A DNA stretch of 48,652 bases from CAYRTD01 sp964426915 (GTDB taxonomy: Bacteria; Bacteroidota; Bacteroidia; Bacteroidales; GCA-2748055): NCBI GenBank assembly GCA_964426915.1, contig CAYRTD010000013.1:1-48652 (forward strand), read 5' to 3'. Numbering within the stretch: the first letter of the stretch is position 1; each line of letters opens with the position of its first letter. A program made the position numbers and the translations under genes. Positions 7,054 to 17,400 of the stretch are shown piece after piece. The notes beneath the pieces were generated by a model, which was not told where the DNA came from, searched no databases, and saw only the letters and a list, made by a program, of their open reading frames with translations.

Positions 7054-8760
7054 ATGTTGTCATTTAATGAATTGGGATTGTCTCCCAATTTGCTTAAGGG
7101 GATTGAAGAGCTTGGCTTTGTGAACCCTACACCCATTCAGGAAAAAATAATACCACTTTATTTCAAATCAGAAGAAGATATAATTGGTCTTGCCCAAACG
7201 GGTACCGGGAAAACAGCTGCTTTTGGCTTGCCGGTTATTGAAAATACAGACCTGAAAAACAAAACTGTACAAACATTGATATTGGCACCTACACGGGAGC
7301 TATGCATGCAGATTACGAAAGATCTTAAGGATTTTTCCAAATATGAGAAGGACTTCAGGGTTGTTGCCGTATATGGAGGAGCAAGCATTGACTCACAGAT
7401 CAGATCTCTGAAAAAGGGAGCTCACATTATTGCCGCAACACCTGGCAGAATGCTTGATCTGATAAATAGAAAAGCTGCAAATATAAGTAATGTTAAAAAT
7501 GTGATTCTCGATGAGGCTGATGAGATGTTAAATATGGGCTTCAGAGAGGAACTGGATAATATACTAGATACCACTCCGAAAAATAAAAGAACGTTACTTT
7601 TTTCGGCAACAATGTCGAAAGAAGTGTCCAAAATGTCGGAAAAATACCTCAATAAACCGGTAAAGATCACTATTGGAGTACAAAACGCAGGAGCCGAGAA
7701 TGTAAAACACCATTATTATCATGTTCATGCAAGAGACCGTTACCTTGTTCTGAAGAGGATTGCGGATATTAATCCCGATATCTATGGTCTGGTTTTCTGC
7801 AAAACAAGAATGGAAACAAAGGATGTAGCCGATAAACTGATAAAGGACGGATATAATGCGGATGCTCTTCATGGTGACCTGTCCCAGGCACAACGTGATC
7901 ATGTAATGAAACGGTTTCGTGAGCGCTCTCTTCAAATGCTTGTTGCCACCGATGTTGCTGCAAGGGGTATCGACGTGAGTGATATTAGTCATGTTATTAA
8001 TTATAATTTGCCAGATGATCTTGAAATATATACCCACCGAAGCGGTAGAACAGGAAGGGCAGATAAGTCGGGAGTTTCGATTTCGATCGTAAATTACAGG
8101 GAAATTTACCGCATACCTCAAATTGAAAAAATAATCAGGAAGAAACTGGTGAAGATGCCGGTCCCTACAGGACCTGAAATATGTAAGAAACAGCTCTTCA
8201 AATTAATAGACAGGATGGAAAAAGCGGAGGTGGATGAAAAGCAGATTGCACCTTTCATGGAAACTGTCAATAAAAAGCTGGAATGGCTCAGCAAGGAAGA
8301 GATCATAAAACATTTTGTTTCACTGGAGTTTAACAGGTTTCTTGAGTATTATAAAAATGCCCCCGATTTGAATGATAAAGCGGGTCTTAGCGATGATAAA
8401 CCCCGAAAAAACGATAGAAAAGGTAGAAATCGTCAGGAAAGACCGGGGCGTTCGAAAGGCAAAGGCCAATATACCAGATTTTTTATTAATGTTGGGAAAA
8501 AAGACGGCCTCATCCCCAAAAATATTATCGGGATGATCAATGACAATACACAGGACAGGGATATAAATGTTGGTGATATAGATATTAAGGATAGTTTTTC
8601 GTTTTTCGAAGTAGGAGAGAAATATACTGCTAAAATTGCAGGTTCTTTTGATAAGGCACGTTTTAAGGGGAGAAAGGTACAGGTCGAATTGGCTGTGGAA
8701 AATGAAAAGATTCGAGAAAAGAAAAAAGGAAAAAGAATAAGAAGTAAAAAAAGGCAGTGA
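7054..8760 (+). CDS. deaD: DEAD-box ATP-dependent RNA helicase (DeaD/CsdA type)
   Basis: The product is 568 residues. All helicase motifs are present: Q motif in GFVNPTPIQE, motif I in AQTGTGKTAAFGLP (GKT at 52-54), PTRELC, TPGR, DEAD at 153-156, SAT, RGID and HRSGRTGR. A basic linker follows (about residues 455-475). The C-terminus (about residues 480-555, from YTRFFINVGKKDGL) is a DbpA/CsdA-type RNA-binding domain, followed by a Lys/Arg-rich tail. The enzyme unwinds RNA duplexes in ribosome assembly or cold adaptation. The DbpA-like domain places it nearer DeaD/CsdA than RhlE, but orthology to E. coli deaD is inferred. It is a single gene transcribed from a candidate promoter 24 bases upstream. 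Confidence 0.93.
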   Translation: MLSFNELGLSPNLLKGIEELGFVNPTPIQEKIIPLYFKSEEDIIGLAQTGTGKTAAFGLPVIENTDLKNKTVQTLILAPTRELCMQITKDLKDFSKYEKDFRVVAVYGGASIDSQIRSLKKGAHIIAATPGRMLDLINRKAANISNVKNVILDEADEMLNMGFREELDNILDTTPKNKRTLLFSATMSKEVSKMSEKYLNKPVKITIGVQNAGAENVKHHYYHVHARDRYLVLKRIADINPDIYGLVFCKTRMETKDVADKLIKDGYNADALHGDLSQAQRDHVMKRFRERSLQMLVATDVAARGIDVSDISHVINYNLPDDLEIYTHRSGRTGRADKSGVSISIVNYREIYRIPQIEKIIRKKLVKMPVPTGPEICKKQLFKLIDRMEKAEVDEKQIAPFMETVNKKLEWLSKEEIIKHFVSLEFNRFLEYYKNAPDLNDKAGLSDDKPRKNDRKGRNRQERPGRSKGKGQYTRFFINVGKKDGLIPKNIIGMINDNTQDRDINVGDIDIKDSFSFFEVGEKYTAKIAGSFDKARFKGRKVQVELAVENEKIREKKKGKRIRSKKRQ

Positions 8761-8930
8761 TATATTAGCTGACATTTTCTTATGCCCCAAACAAGGTGGT
8801 CTAACATGTATCCCGAAATTAAGAAATATTCTTTAGACAGCCTCTAATTGCTAACCCTTTCGGCATTTTAATATATTTTCTTTATGCAGGAGAGATGTGA
8901 AAGCAGCATTCGTGCAAGTGGAACGCCGGG

Positions 8931-10841
8931 CTATCTGTTTAGTATATCTCCGATCGCTTCCATATTCCTTTGATGAAGAATATTTTTTGAGTCGGGTTTG
9001 TAAAGATATTCTATGTAGTCATCGTACGTTTCAGTGATTACCCCCCGGACCATTTTCATTGTAGAATTCATCATCCGGTTTTCTTCAGTGAAACCTTCCC
9101 TTAATATACCGATGGCTGCGGGTAGCCATCTCTGGGGGAACATATCTGCATATTTGCCATTCGTACGGTATTCGAGTAATTCAGATTCAATAATTTTAAG
9201 TGCTGCTTCTTTGCCCATGTCGGACGCAGGTTCGATCCCATTATCCCGGAGATGCCGCTTAAGTGCTTCACCACTGGGATTGATTAACACAATAGTATAT
9301 GGCTTCTGATTATTGTAAAGCATTACCTGGTCAATAAATTTTGATTGTTCAGTTAAGGCTTCCTCTATACCTTCCGGACTATATTTCTCTCCGTCATCGG
9401 ATATCAGCAAACTTTTAAAGCGGCCCAGAACATAAAGGAATCCGTCTCCGTCGAGATATCCAAGATCGCCGGTGTGGAGCCATCCGTTTTTGAGAGTATC
9501 TTTTGTGGCATCTTCATTATTCCAGTAACCTAACATTACATTTTCTCCTTTAACTACAATTTCCCCCTTTTCTCCCAAAGCCATCTCATTACCATCCTCG
9601 TCAAGTATCCTTGTTTCAAGGTTTTCTACCAAAAAGCCTGAAGATCCAAGTTTATGTCTGTGCTTAGCATTGGAGCTGATTACAGGAGAGGCTTCCGACA
9701 GTCCATAGCCTTGATACATGGGCATTCCAACTGCATAGAAAAAGCGTTGCAATTCAATATCCAGAAGAGCTCCGCCTCCCACAAAGAAATCGAGATTTCC
9801 ACCAAAGCCTTCCCTTATTTTGCTGAACAATATTTTATCATACATTTTGACATAGGGCTTCAGGGCTGCTCTCCATCCTTTTCCTTTATCCCATCCTTTT
9901 CCGTTATATTTATATGCTACTGATAATGCGTGATTGAAAAGTCTTTCAGTTGATTTTCCTTTTTCGCGAATTCCTTTTTCAATGTTTTTCCGAAAATTTT
10001 TGGCAAGGGAAGGAACACTTAAGAGAAAATGAGGTTTTATCTCTTTGATGTTCTTCGGTATATTCTTAAGTGTTTCCATGGGTGTTTTGCCTATTTGAAT
10101 AGCCGCCATACTTGCTCCGGAAGCGATGATGGAATATATGCCTGCGGTATGTGCAAATGAATGATCCCATGGAAGTATAAGAAGTGAGCAGTAATATTCG
10201 GGAATGTTCATCAGGGTAAGAGCCTGTTCAACATTGGCGGTATAATTACGGTGAGAAAGCATGATCCCCTTTGGATCAGCAGTTGTTCCCGACGTATAAC
10301 AAATATTTGCGATATCGGAAGGTTTTACTGATCTCCAGGTTTTCTCAAGTTTTACGGCATTTTTTTCAAGGAACTTTTCTCCTTTGGCCAGGATATCACC
10401 AAAATATATTTCATTTTTACCATATTTTTCACGGGGATCAAGGTAGATAATCTTTTCAACGGTAGGAAGATCATTCTTAATCCGTTCAATTTTATTGGCC
10501 TGAGCCTCTGAAACGATGATATATCTCGAACCTGAATGAGTTATCCGGAATTTCAGGTCAGTGCTATCCTGTAGTTTAACCGAAAGGGGGACGTTGATGG
10601 AGCCTGTATAGAGCAGACCCAGTTCGCTTACGACCCAGTCGTTTCTCCCTTCTGAAATGAGAGAAGCACGGTCTCCCTTATTGATGCCCATGGAGATAAG
10701 TCCTGCAGCAAATTTGTGAACTCTTTCTCTAATTTCTTTATAGGTTGAGGATTTATATTCGCCATTCAGATTTTCCAGCATCATGGTGTTGGAGGCATAT
10801 TTTTCTGCGTAGCCCTCAAAAAACTCAGTTAGGGTTTTCAT
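8931..10841 (-). CDS. AMP-dependent synthetase, long-chain acyl-CoA synthetase type
   Basis: The 636-residue product is an adenylate-forming enzyme. The ATP/AMP signature is in ICYTSGTTADPKGIMLSH (from about residue 180), followed by GYGLSEASP, the acceptor aspartate in HTGDLGYLD, and LGRFKSLLISDDGEKYSP near the C-terminal hinge. Length and domain order match long-chain fatty-acid-CoA ligases (FadD/FAA1-like, COG1022), which activate fatty acids for lipid synthesis or breakdown. Some relatives act on other acids, so the substrate is not certain. No thiolation domain or lipid-pathway neighbour is present. It stands alone between the helicase and the MFS gene, divergent from the latter. Confidence 0.88.
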   Translation of the reverse strand: MKTLTEFFEGYAEKYASNTMMLENLNGEYKSSTYKEIRERVHKFAAGLISMGINKGDRASLISEGRNDWVVSELGLLYTGSINVPLSVKLQDSTDLKFRITHSGSRYIIVSEAQANKIERIKNDLPTVEKIIYLDPREKYGKNEIYFGDILAKGEKFLEKNAVKLEKTWRSVKPSDIANICYTSGTTADPKGIMLSHRNYTANVEQALTLMNIPEYYCSLLILPWDHSFAHTAGIYSIIASGASMAAIQIGKTPMETLKNIPKNIKEIKPHFLLSVPSLAKNFRKNIEKGIREKGKSTERLFNHALSVAYKYNGKGWDKGKGWRAALKPYVKMYDKILFSKIREGFGGNLDFFVGGGALLDIELQRFFYAVGMPMYQGYGLSEASPVISSNAKHRHKLGSSGFLVENLETRILDEDGNEMALGEKGEIVVKGENVMLGYWNNEDATKDTLKNGWLHTGDLGYLDGDGFLYVLGRFKSLLISDDGEKYSPEGIEEALTEQSKFIDQVMLYNNQKPYTIVLINPSGEALKRHLRDNGIEPASDMGKEAALKIIESELLEYRTNGKYADMFPQRWLPAAIGILREGFTEENRMMNSTMKMVRGVITETYDDYIEYLYKPDSKNILHQRNMEAIGDILNR

Positions 10842-10980
10842 ATAATTTTTTATAGTTTTCGGCTAAATTATGTTGGTTTCGCAAAATAAGCTAAAAATCC
10901 ATTTTTTCAAACTTTTTAAAATCTCATCTCTAAAAATGATCAAAATATAGAGATGAACAATATAATCTCCAATATTTTTC

Positions 10981-10988
10981 TATTTTTG
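10981..10988 (+). promoter_or_regulatory. -7 box before the MFS transporter gene
   Basis: TATTTTTG matches TAnnTTTG and lies 28 bases upstream of the MFS start codon, in the divergent gap with the acyl-CoA synthetase gene. A convincing -33 TTG is not seen at the usual spacing. Confidence 0.45.
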
Positions 10989-11016
10989 AACTTCTGTATA
11001 ACCCAAAATTGTTCTC

Positions 11017-12396
11017 ATGAATGCAATGAAAAGAGCCATGAACGAGTCTCCGACTCTGCGCTGGGCCATGCTAATACTTGTTAGCTTGGCCATGTTTGCC
11101 AATTATTATTTTTATGATGCCCTTTCACCCTTAAAGGAGGCCTTGCAGACCCGCCTGGGATGGTCGTCTACAAATTATGGTTTTTTCATGTCTGCCTATT
11201 CCATACCAAATGTCTTTTTTGCCATGGCAGTTATCGGGGGGATCATCCTCGATAAATTAGGTATACGATTAACAGGTTTTATGTTTATAGTCTTTATGGT
11301 ATTGGGGTCGGCTATTACCGCTTACGGAGCCACCGATATGTTCCTGAATGGCGGGCCGGGCTTTGATCTGATGGATTCCATCCTTCCTGCTTATCCGGCA
11401 TCCCTGAAAATGATGGCTTTGGGTTTTTTGATTTTCGGCCTTGGAGCTGAAACCAGTATTGTTGTATTTACAAAGGCAATTGTCAAATGGTTTAAAGGAA
11501 AGGAACTTGCACTTGCTCTCGGATTAAATCTTGCTTTCGGCCGGTTAGGAATGGCTGCTGCTATGTGGATTTCACCAAGTATTGAGAATAATGCCAGTCC
11601 CTGGCACCTGGCAGTATGGTTTGGCACCATGCTTTTACTTATTGGTTTAATATCATTTATAATCTATATGTTCTATGATATTAAGCTTGACAGGCAAATT
11701 AAGTACGAACTGAAACTGGATGAAACAGAAAAATTTAATATTTCTGATCTTGGAAGGCTTTTCACAAACAAATCATTTATTTATATAACTCTTTTATGCG
11801 TAACTTTTTACAGTGCAGTATTCCCCTTTGTTAAATATGCTCCGGATCTTTTATCCAATAAGTTCGGCATGGATACGGAACTTGCCGGAAGGATCACATC
11901 AATTCTTCCCTTCGGAACAATATTATTTACGCCACTTTTTGGCATGTTCACTGATAATAGGGGGAAAAGCGCAACACTAATGGTCTGGGGGTCAATGTTA
12001 TTAATTTTCGTCCATCTGATGTTCGCCCTTACCTCCATTACCCCCTATGTTCCTATGTTTCTGCTTGGGGTGGCATTCTCTCTTATTCCGGCAGCTATGT
12101 GGCCTTCTGTAGCCAAGATTGTACCTGAGCACAGACTGGGTTCGGCTTACGGATTAATGTTTTCAATTCAAAACATCGGGTTATGGGCATTTCCTATTCT
12201 TATCGGTAAGGTTCTGGATATTTCAAATCCCGGTGTTACACCGGAAGCTCTGCAGGCTGGTACTGCGGCATACGATTATACAAATCCGATATTAATGCTT
12301 ACAGCGCTTGGGTTTTTTGGAGTAATATTTGCTCTCCTGCTGAAGAGAGAGGATAAGGTTTCGGGTTATGGACTGGAATTGCCAAATAAAGAATAG
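11017..12396 (+). CDS. Major facilitator superfamily transporter (MFSD1-like)
   Basis: The 459-residue protein has about twelve hydrophobic segments. Motifs include YYFYDALSPLKEALQTRLGW in the first span and loop, GGIILDKLGIR as the loop 2-3 motif A, and a second half beginning near FTNKSFIYITLL with FGMFTDNRGKSATL as the equivalent loop. The general shape resembles MFSD1-like carriers and other organic-solute MFS members; the substrate cannot be told from sequence. Codons 4 and 8 are also ATG, so the start may be slightly later. It converges on a minus-strand lipoprotein gene with only 7 bases between them. No neighbouring metabolic gene suggests a substrate. Confidence 0.85.
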   Translation: MNAMKRAMNESPTLRWAMLILVSLAMFANYYFYDALSPLKEALQTRLGWSSTNYGFFMSAYSIPNVFFAMAVIGGIILDKLGIRLTGFMFIVFMVLGSAITAYGATDMFLNGGPGFDLMDSILPAYPASLKMMALGFLIFGLGAETSIVVFTKAIVKWFKGKELALALGLNLAFGRLGMAAAMWISPSIENNASPWHLAVWFGTMLLLIGLISFIIYMFYDIKLDRQIKYELKLDETEKFNISDLGRLFTNKSFIYITLLCVTFYSAVFPFVKYAPDLLSNKFGMDTELAGRITSILPFGTILFTPLFGMFTDNRGKSATLMVWGSMLLIFVHLMFALTSITPYVPMFLLGVAFSLIPAAMWPSVAKIVPEHRLGSAYGLMFSIQNIGLWAFPILIGKVLDISNPGVTPEALQAGTAAYDYTNPILMLTALGFFGVIFALLLKREDKVSGYGLELPNKE

Positions 12397-12403
12397 AAAA
12401 GAA

Positions 12404-12838
12404 TCATTCTTCTTTCAGGCGTACATCCAGTATTCCCCCGCGAATTATCCAGCAATCGTAATCGCAGACATCTGAAACCTGTGTTGTTTTCAGTTTATCG
12501 CCATCAACGGCAATGATGGTTTGCACCCCTGATTTATAGAAAGCCTTAATAGAATAATACTGATCAACGGGAGAATACAGATAAAGGGTTTCCGAATAGG
12601 CTGTATCAATCCATTCTATATTGTCTTCCTCAACTTTCCCTTTATAAAATACCAGCGGTACAAAGGGATTGTCTTCATTAATGGTAATGTCAACAATGAG
12701 ATCGGCACTGTCTGGCCTGTCAAAGTAACATTCATCGCAGTTAACATCGAATATAAAGGGGTTTTGTTCACAGGAAAAAATAAAAAGGATAAACAAAACG
12801 GTAAAAAAGACTTTTAGGTTTTGATTTAATTTATTCAT
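12404..12838 (-). CDS. Hypothetical lipoprotein
   Basis: The 144-residue product has a lipoprotein signal ending in FIFSCEQ (Cys23). The mature part starts with FDVNCDECYFDRPDSADLIV and continues as predicted beta strands with four Cys residues in two pairs (CDEC and CDYDC), a pattern that could form disulphides. I do not recognise the family. The start overlaps the end of the upstream ankyrin-repeat gene by 8 bases, a strong sign of one operon and probably joint action in the outer membrane or periplasm. It faces the MFS gene end to end. Confidence 0.8.
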   Translation of the reverse strand: MNKLNQNLKVFFTVLFILFIFSCEQNPFIFDVNCDECYFDRPDSADLIVDITINEDNPFVPLVFYKGKVEEDNIEWIDTAYSETLYLYSPVDQYYSIKAFYKSGVQTIIAVDGDKLKTTQVSDVCDYDCWIIRGGILDVRLKEE

Positions 12839-14249
12839 ATTGCAACCAGTATATTTCTTTCTCCATCAATTTCTTATTTGCCAGTGGTATTGAAAAGGCG
12901 AATGAGAGATTCAATCGGTGGGGACTAATATTATCAATTTTGAAATTAAGATATTCATAATTCAGACGAAGGCTAAACTTGTTGCTTTTTAGATACCAGC
13001 CAGCCAGAGGAGAAATAAGGAACTGATGGTCGGGTTTGCTGTTGGCTCCCCGGTAAGCCCCAAAGGAAAAAACGGTCCTGATGCCGGCGAACGGACCGCT
13101 TTCAAACTGTGGAATAGGGTTTATAATTGCAAAACGTTTCACAAGTCCTGCATAAAAAAAATACCTTCTTTCCCAGTACTGGTAAAGTGTATCGTTAAAA
13201 GCCTGAGTGAAAATCCTCATGGCAGTTGGTCGAAAACCAAAACCGGCTTCTATAGCTGTATTATAGCGGGAATCATTAAGAGAAAAGTCAACAGAAGTAA
13301 AAAAATCATCACCATTGAACTGAATTCCAGGCCCAATGGAAAGTTTATTGAAATCAGGAGCGAAGACCGGATGTGCACCTTCGGTAATTAATAGTTCAGC
13401 GATTTCTTCTTCATCTTCCTTCATTGACAATCTGAGCAAATTCAAACTTCCAGTGATTCTGTGATCAACGCTGGCTCCTTTATTAATAAGCTTTTTTGTC
13501 ATTTCATAATCACCCGATTTAATGGCAAATGCAAGTGCTGTCATTCCTCCTTTGTTAACACGGTCAATGTCTGCATTATTTTCAATAAGATAATTCACAA
13601 TTTGTTTATTGTTTTCCTGTATGGCCACCATCAGGGGGGTAAATCCCTGTTTATCCTGACTATTAACATTCACATTATTTTGAACAAGTGTTTTCAACGA
13701 TTCAAAAGAATTATTATAGGCAGCGGTAATGATTGGAGTGGTTCCTGCCTTATCGGGAATTTCCGGGTTGGCATTATAGAATAATAACATTTCTGTGAGT
13801 TCGGAAAAATTATAAGCTACGGCATAGTGAATAGCCGTCACTCCTCCTTCGTCTGCTGCATTAATTTTTGCTCCATTGTTTATTAACAGCTCAGCAATTT
13901 GCTGATGATTTAATTTGGCCGCACTTATAAGGGCAGTTATGCCATTATAAGGGCGAATGTTGGGATTTGCCCCTTTTTGAAGTAAAAATCTCACCATTTC
14001 AAAATCGCCATTTTCCGTGGCATACATCAGAGCAGAAATGTTATCAACAGTAACTGCATTTATGTCAGCCCCACGGTCCAGCAGATTCTGTACATTTTTC
14101 AAATGTCCTTTGCTGGCCGAAATGATTAAATTAAAATCATCATCAAAAGGAATAAAGTAACTTGTATCATTATAAGCAGGTTCAGATTGTCCGTAGATAC
14201 TTGCCGAGATACATATGAAGAAAATGAATATCAGATTCTTTTTAAGCAT
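12831..14249 (-). CDS. Secreted ankyrin-repeat protein with C-terminal beta-barrel-like domain
   Basis: The 472-residue product has a signal peptide (MLKKNLIFIFFICISASIYG, then Q). Residues ~35-305 are about eight ankyrin repeats with clear consensus such as GVTAIHYAV, GTTPIITAAY, GFTPLMVAI and GMTALAFAI. The last ~160 residues change character: alternating aromatic/polar strands (GPGIQFNGDDFFTSVDFSLN, then YFFYAGLVKRFAI and LNYEYLNFKI) suggest a small outer-membrane beta-barrel. Ankyrin repeats bind proteins; facing the periplasm from a barrel anchor, they could act as a scaffold. The overlapping lipoprotein gene downstream may be the partner. The fusion is unusual and the function unknown. 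Confidence 0.85.
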   Translation of the reverse strand: MLKKNLIFIFFICISASIYGQSEPAYNDTSYFIPFDDDFNLIISASKGHLKNVQNLLDRGADINAVTVDNISALMYATENGDFEMVRFLLQKGANPNIRPYNGITALISAAKLNHQQIAELLINNGAKINAADEGGVTAIHYAVAYNFSELTEMLLFYNANPEIPDKAGTTPIITAAYNNSFESLKTLVQNNVNVNSQDKQGFTPLMVAIQENNKQIVNYLIENNADIDRVNKGGMTALAFAIKSGDYEMTKKLINKGASVDHRITGSLNLLRLSMKEDEEEIAELLITEGAHPVFAPDFNKLSIGPGIQFNGDDFFTSVDFSLNDSRYNTAIEAGFGFRPTAMRIFTQAFNDTLYQYWERRYFFYAGLVKRFAIINPIPQFESGPFAGIRTVFSFGAYRGANSKPDHQFLISPLAGWYLKSNKFSLRLNYEYLNFKIDNISPHRLNLSFAFSIPLANKKLMEKEIYWLQYE

Positions 14250-14358
14250 GTAGTTCTATTTGTTGTAAAATTAAAATAAACATTCAAAAACGCGGTAAAA
14301 TAAAATTAGTTTTCATCATGAAATCTCTTCTTTTGAACCTTTTTTTATTGTGTTTTAT

Positions 14359-14388
14359 AAAAAACAGCACTATATAGTGGAGTTTTTT
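14359..14388. promoter_or_regulatory. Long imperfect palindrome in a divergent promoter region
   Basis: The perfect 12-base palindrome CACTATATAGTG (14368-14379) is extended on both sides, after a two-base mismatch, by AAAAAAC on the left and GTTTTTT on the right. It sits between the divergent ankyrin gene and the large surface-protein gene, 75-110 bases from either start. It may be an operator for a dimeric regulator or a hairpin/terminator. Nothing further can be decided from sequence. Confidence 0.5.
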
Positions 14389-14462
14389 TAAAGTTTCTCA
14401 AAAAAAAACAGAAGTATTTCTTAAATTTCGATTTGAACCTGTAAGTGATTAAATCATTTATT

Positions 14463-17400
14463 ATGAATAAAATAACCAAAAACTATCTAATAATTCTTTT
14501 CCCGTATTTATTTTTTTCCAATGTTTATTCTCAGAATGACCCGGATGATTACTGGTTAAATCACGGATTTTCCAACGATGAAACCGTATACGTTAATTCC
14601 GGATATTTTTATGACGATGGAGGAGATAGTCTTTATAATACCGGCCAGGACTGGACAGTCGAATTTTGCTCGGAAAACGGGAATCCCATAACACTGGATT
14701 TTAATGGATTCCGTACTCATTATGAGGGGTCTACGGATACAGATTATGTCAATTGGGATTATATGTCTATTATATATCCCGGAACTTCTCTAGTTGCATA
14801 TGATACAGATACTCCCCAATTCAGTTTTACTTCTCCTGGTGGTTGTATTAGTATTGGGTTTCATTCCGAACCTGAAGGCACCAGTCAACCCGATTCAGGC
14901 TGGATAGCAGAAATCAGTACTGATCCTCCACCTCCAAACAATGATCAATGTTCAGCCACAGAGATGATTGTAGGAAATGTTTGCAGTCCTTCCTTTTATT
15001 CCAACAAAGGATCCTGGGATACCCGTGAATTAGGCAATCCCTCGTGTCATGCCCAATTTTTTGGTGGAGATGTGTGGTTCACTGCGATTGTTCCGGATTC
15101 CGGTCAGTTGAAAGTTGAAACCATACCCGGCTCATTGAAATATGGGATTATGGTTTTGTACAGGGGGACATGTGAAAGTCTGACAGAATACGAATGTGTG
15201 GATATTCCCGGAACAATGCCTTCAAGAACATTTACTGGACTGACGGCAGGCGAAAGGGTTTATATCCGGATCTTCGGCGACCAGGCAAAAAGTGGAACCT
15301 TTGGCATCTGTGCAACTGATCCCACTGCTGAAATTTCCGGTTACACCGGACCCGGTGGGGTAGGAGATGCTATATCAAACCAGTTGTGGATAAGGGCAGA
15401 CTCGGGCCTAAGGGATATAAACCAGTCTCCTGTTTCCAATAATGATAATATAGCCAACTGGTTGGACAGAAGTGGCAATGAAAATCATATTAAACAATAC
15501 AATGCCTCAAATCAACCCATATTTAGAAGTTCAGGACTTAACTCCCGTCCTTCCGTTGAATTTAACGGAAGTAATATCTACATGACTGATAGTCTGGGGA
15601 TATTTGCTGCCCCGGTGAATATTTTTTCTGTTCATGATTTTGCCATTTCCAGGGATCATTCGGTACTGGCACTGGGAAATGCCACAGAGACCAATACACT
15701 CAGCATAGGAAGAGAGAACATAAGCAATAATTATTATAGCTACACAAATGGAAAAAATTATGGTCAAGCCCTTCCTGCAGATCCCCAGATATTGTTTGCA
15801 AGATATGATGTAGTCTCACCCTTTCACAGTTATAAGCTTAACGGAAATTCTCAGACTGTAAATTACACGGAAGGTCAGGTATCTACAAACGGAGCTCTTT
15901 ACCTGGGTTCGAATAAGGATCTGAATGAATTTCTGGAAGGGAATATTTCTGAAGTTATTTTTTATTCCAAAGTCCTGAATCAGGCTCAGGAAATTATCGT
16001 AACCAGTTACCTGGCCGCTAAATATGATATTTCAATACCTTATAATTATTATGGATTCAGGGATACACACCCCAACGACCTTGCCGGAATCGGAAGAACC
16101 GATGAAGCAAATATTCATACCAAAGCTCAATCGGCCGGCATATTGTCTCTTGGTGGCGCCGCTAATTTGGGGAATAATGAATTTGTATTATTTGCACACG
16201 ATGGTGCTGACCCTGAGACCTGGAAATCCCAGGAAACTCCATCTTCAGATCCTGAAGTAATGAGGATTGAAAGAGAATGGAAAGTGGATATTACCGGAGA
16301 TGGCCCCGGTCCTTTAACTATCAGCCTTGATACTTCAGCCTTACCTCCGTTGCCTGAAAATTATTCCGCATACAATATCTTAGTAGATAAAGACGGAGAT
16401 TTCTCATCAGGTGCGGTTTTTTACGGACTTATTCCCGGAGGAAATGAATTGTTGGCAAATAATATTTCTCTCGAAGACAGCAGCTATATTACTATTGCTG
16501 CTGTAAAAGCCAGGGTAAACTTTTCCTCTCCTGCTTCTTCAGGTCTTGAATCGATCGAAAGGCCTGTCATTAGTGTAGAACTTAATTATGCAGTTTCCGA
16601 TCCTGTTACAATAGCTTATTCTGTTACATCGGGAACGGCAACCCGGGGCTCTGATTTTTCCCTGAATGATGATGTATTGGTATTTGATCCGGGAGAGAGG
16701 GTGAAGGAGATCATTCCTCTTATTTTCGAAGATACCATAGTGGAAATACCTAATGAATTTTTCACTATTCATCTGGAAAACTCAGGGTCGGTTGTACTTG
16801 ACGGAGATACAATGGATCATGTTTATACCATTGTTGATAATGATATGTCTCTGTTTATTACCGCGAGCGATACTAGCATAGGTGATTGTGTATCTTCAAC
16901 CACGGTTCTAAATGCTAATGCTGCCGGACAACCTCCACTGAGCTATTCATGGTCACCCGTCACAGGACTAAGCGATCCTGCATCTGCAATTACGGAAGCA
17001 AATCCTGCGGCGACTACATTATATACTGTTACCGTGACAGATTCTCTCGGTGGAAGCATAGAGGATTCCATAGAGATAATAGTTATGCCTTCTCCGCCAC
17101 AACCTTTAATTTCAGTAACCGGTACTACTGAATTTTGTGAAGGAGAGAGCGTTCAGCTTTCAGCTCCCGACGGTTATTCATACCAGTGGAATAATGGTCA
17201 GACTACTCAGACGATAAATGCTGATACTTCGGGCAGTTATACAGTTACTGTTATTGATGAGTATGGCTGTGAATCTCCGGAAAGTGAAGCGGTAGTTGTC
17301 ACAGTATATCCCGTTCCTGAAAAACCTGTGATTACAGTAAACGGTGAGACAGAAATCTGTGAGGGTGAAAGTGTTGAGCTATCTGCCCCCGACGGTTATT

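Noticed and set aside
7594..8121. 175-codon frame antisense to the helicase gene
   Set aside because: It is a shadow of strongly conserved helicase coding sequence, without its own start context or family.
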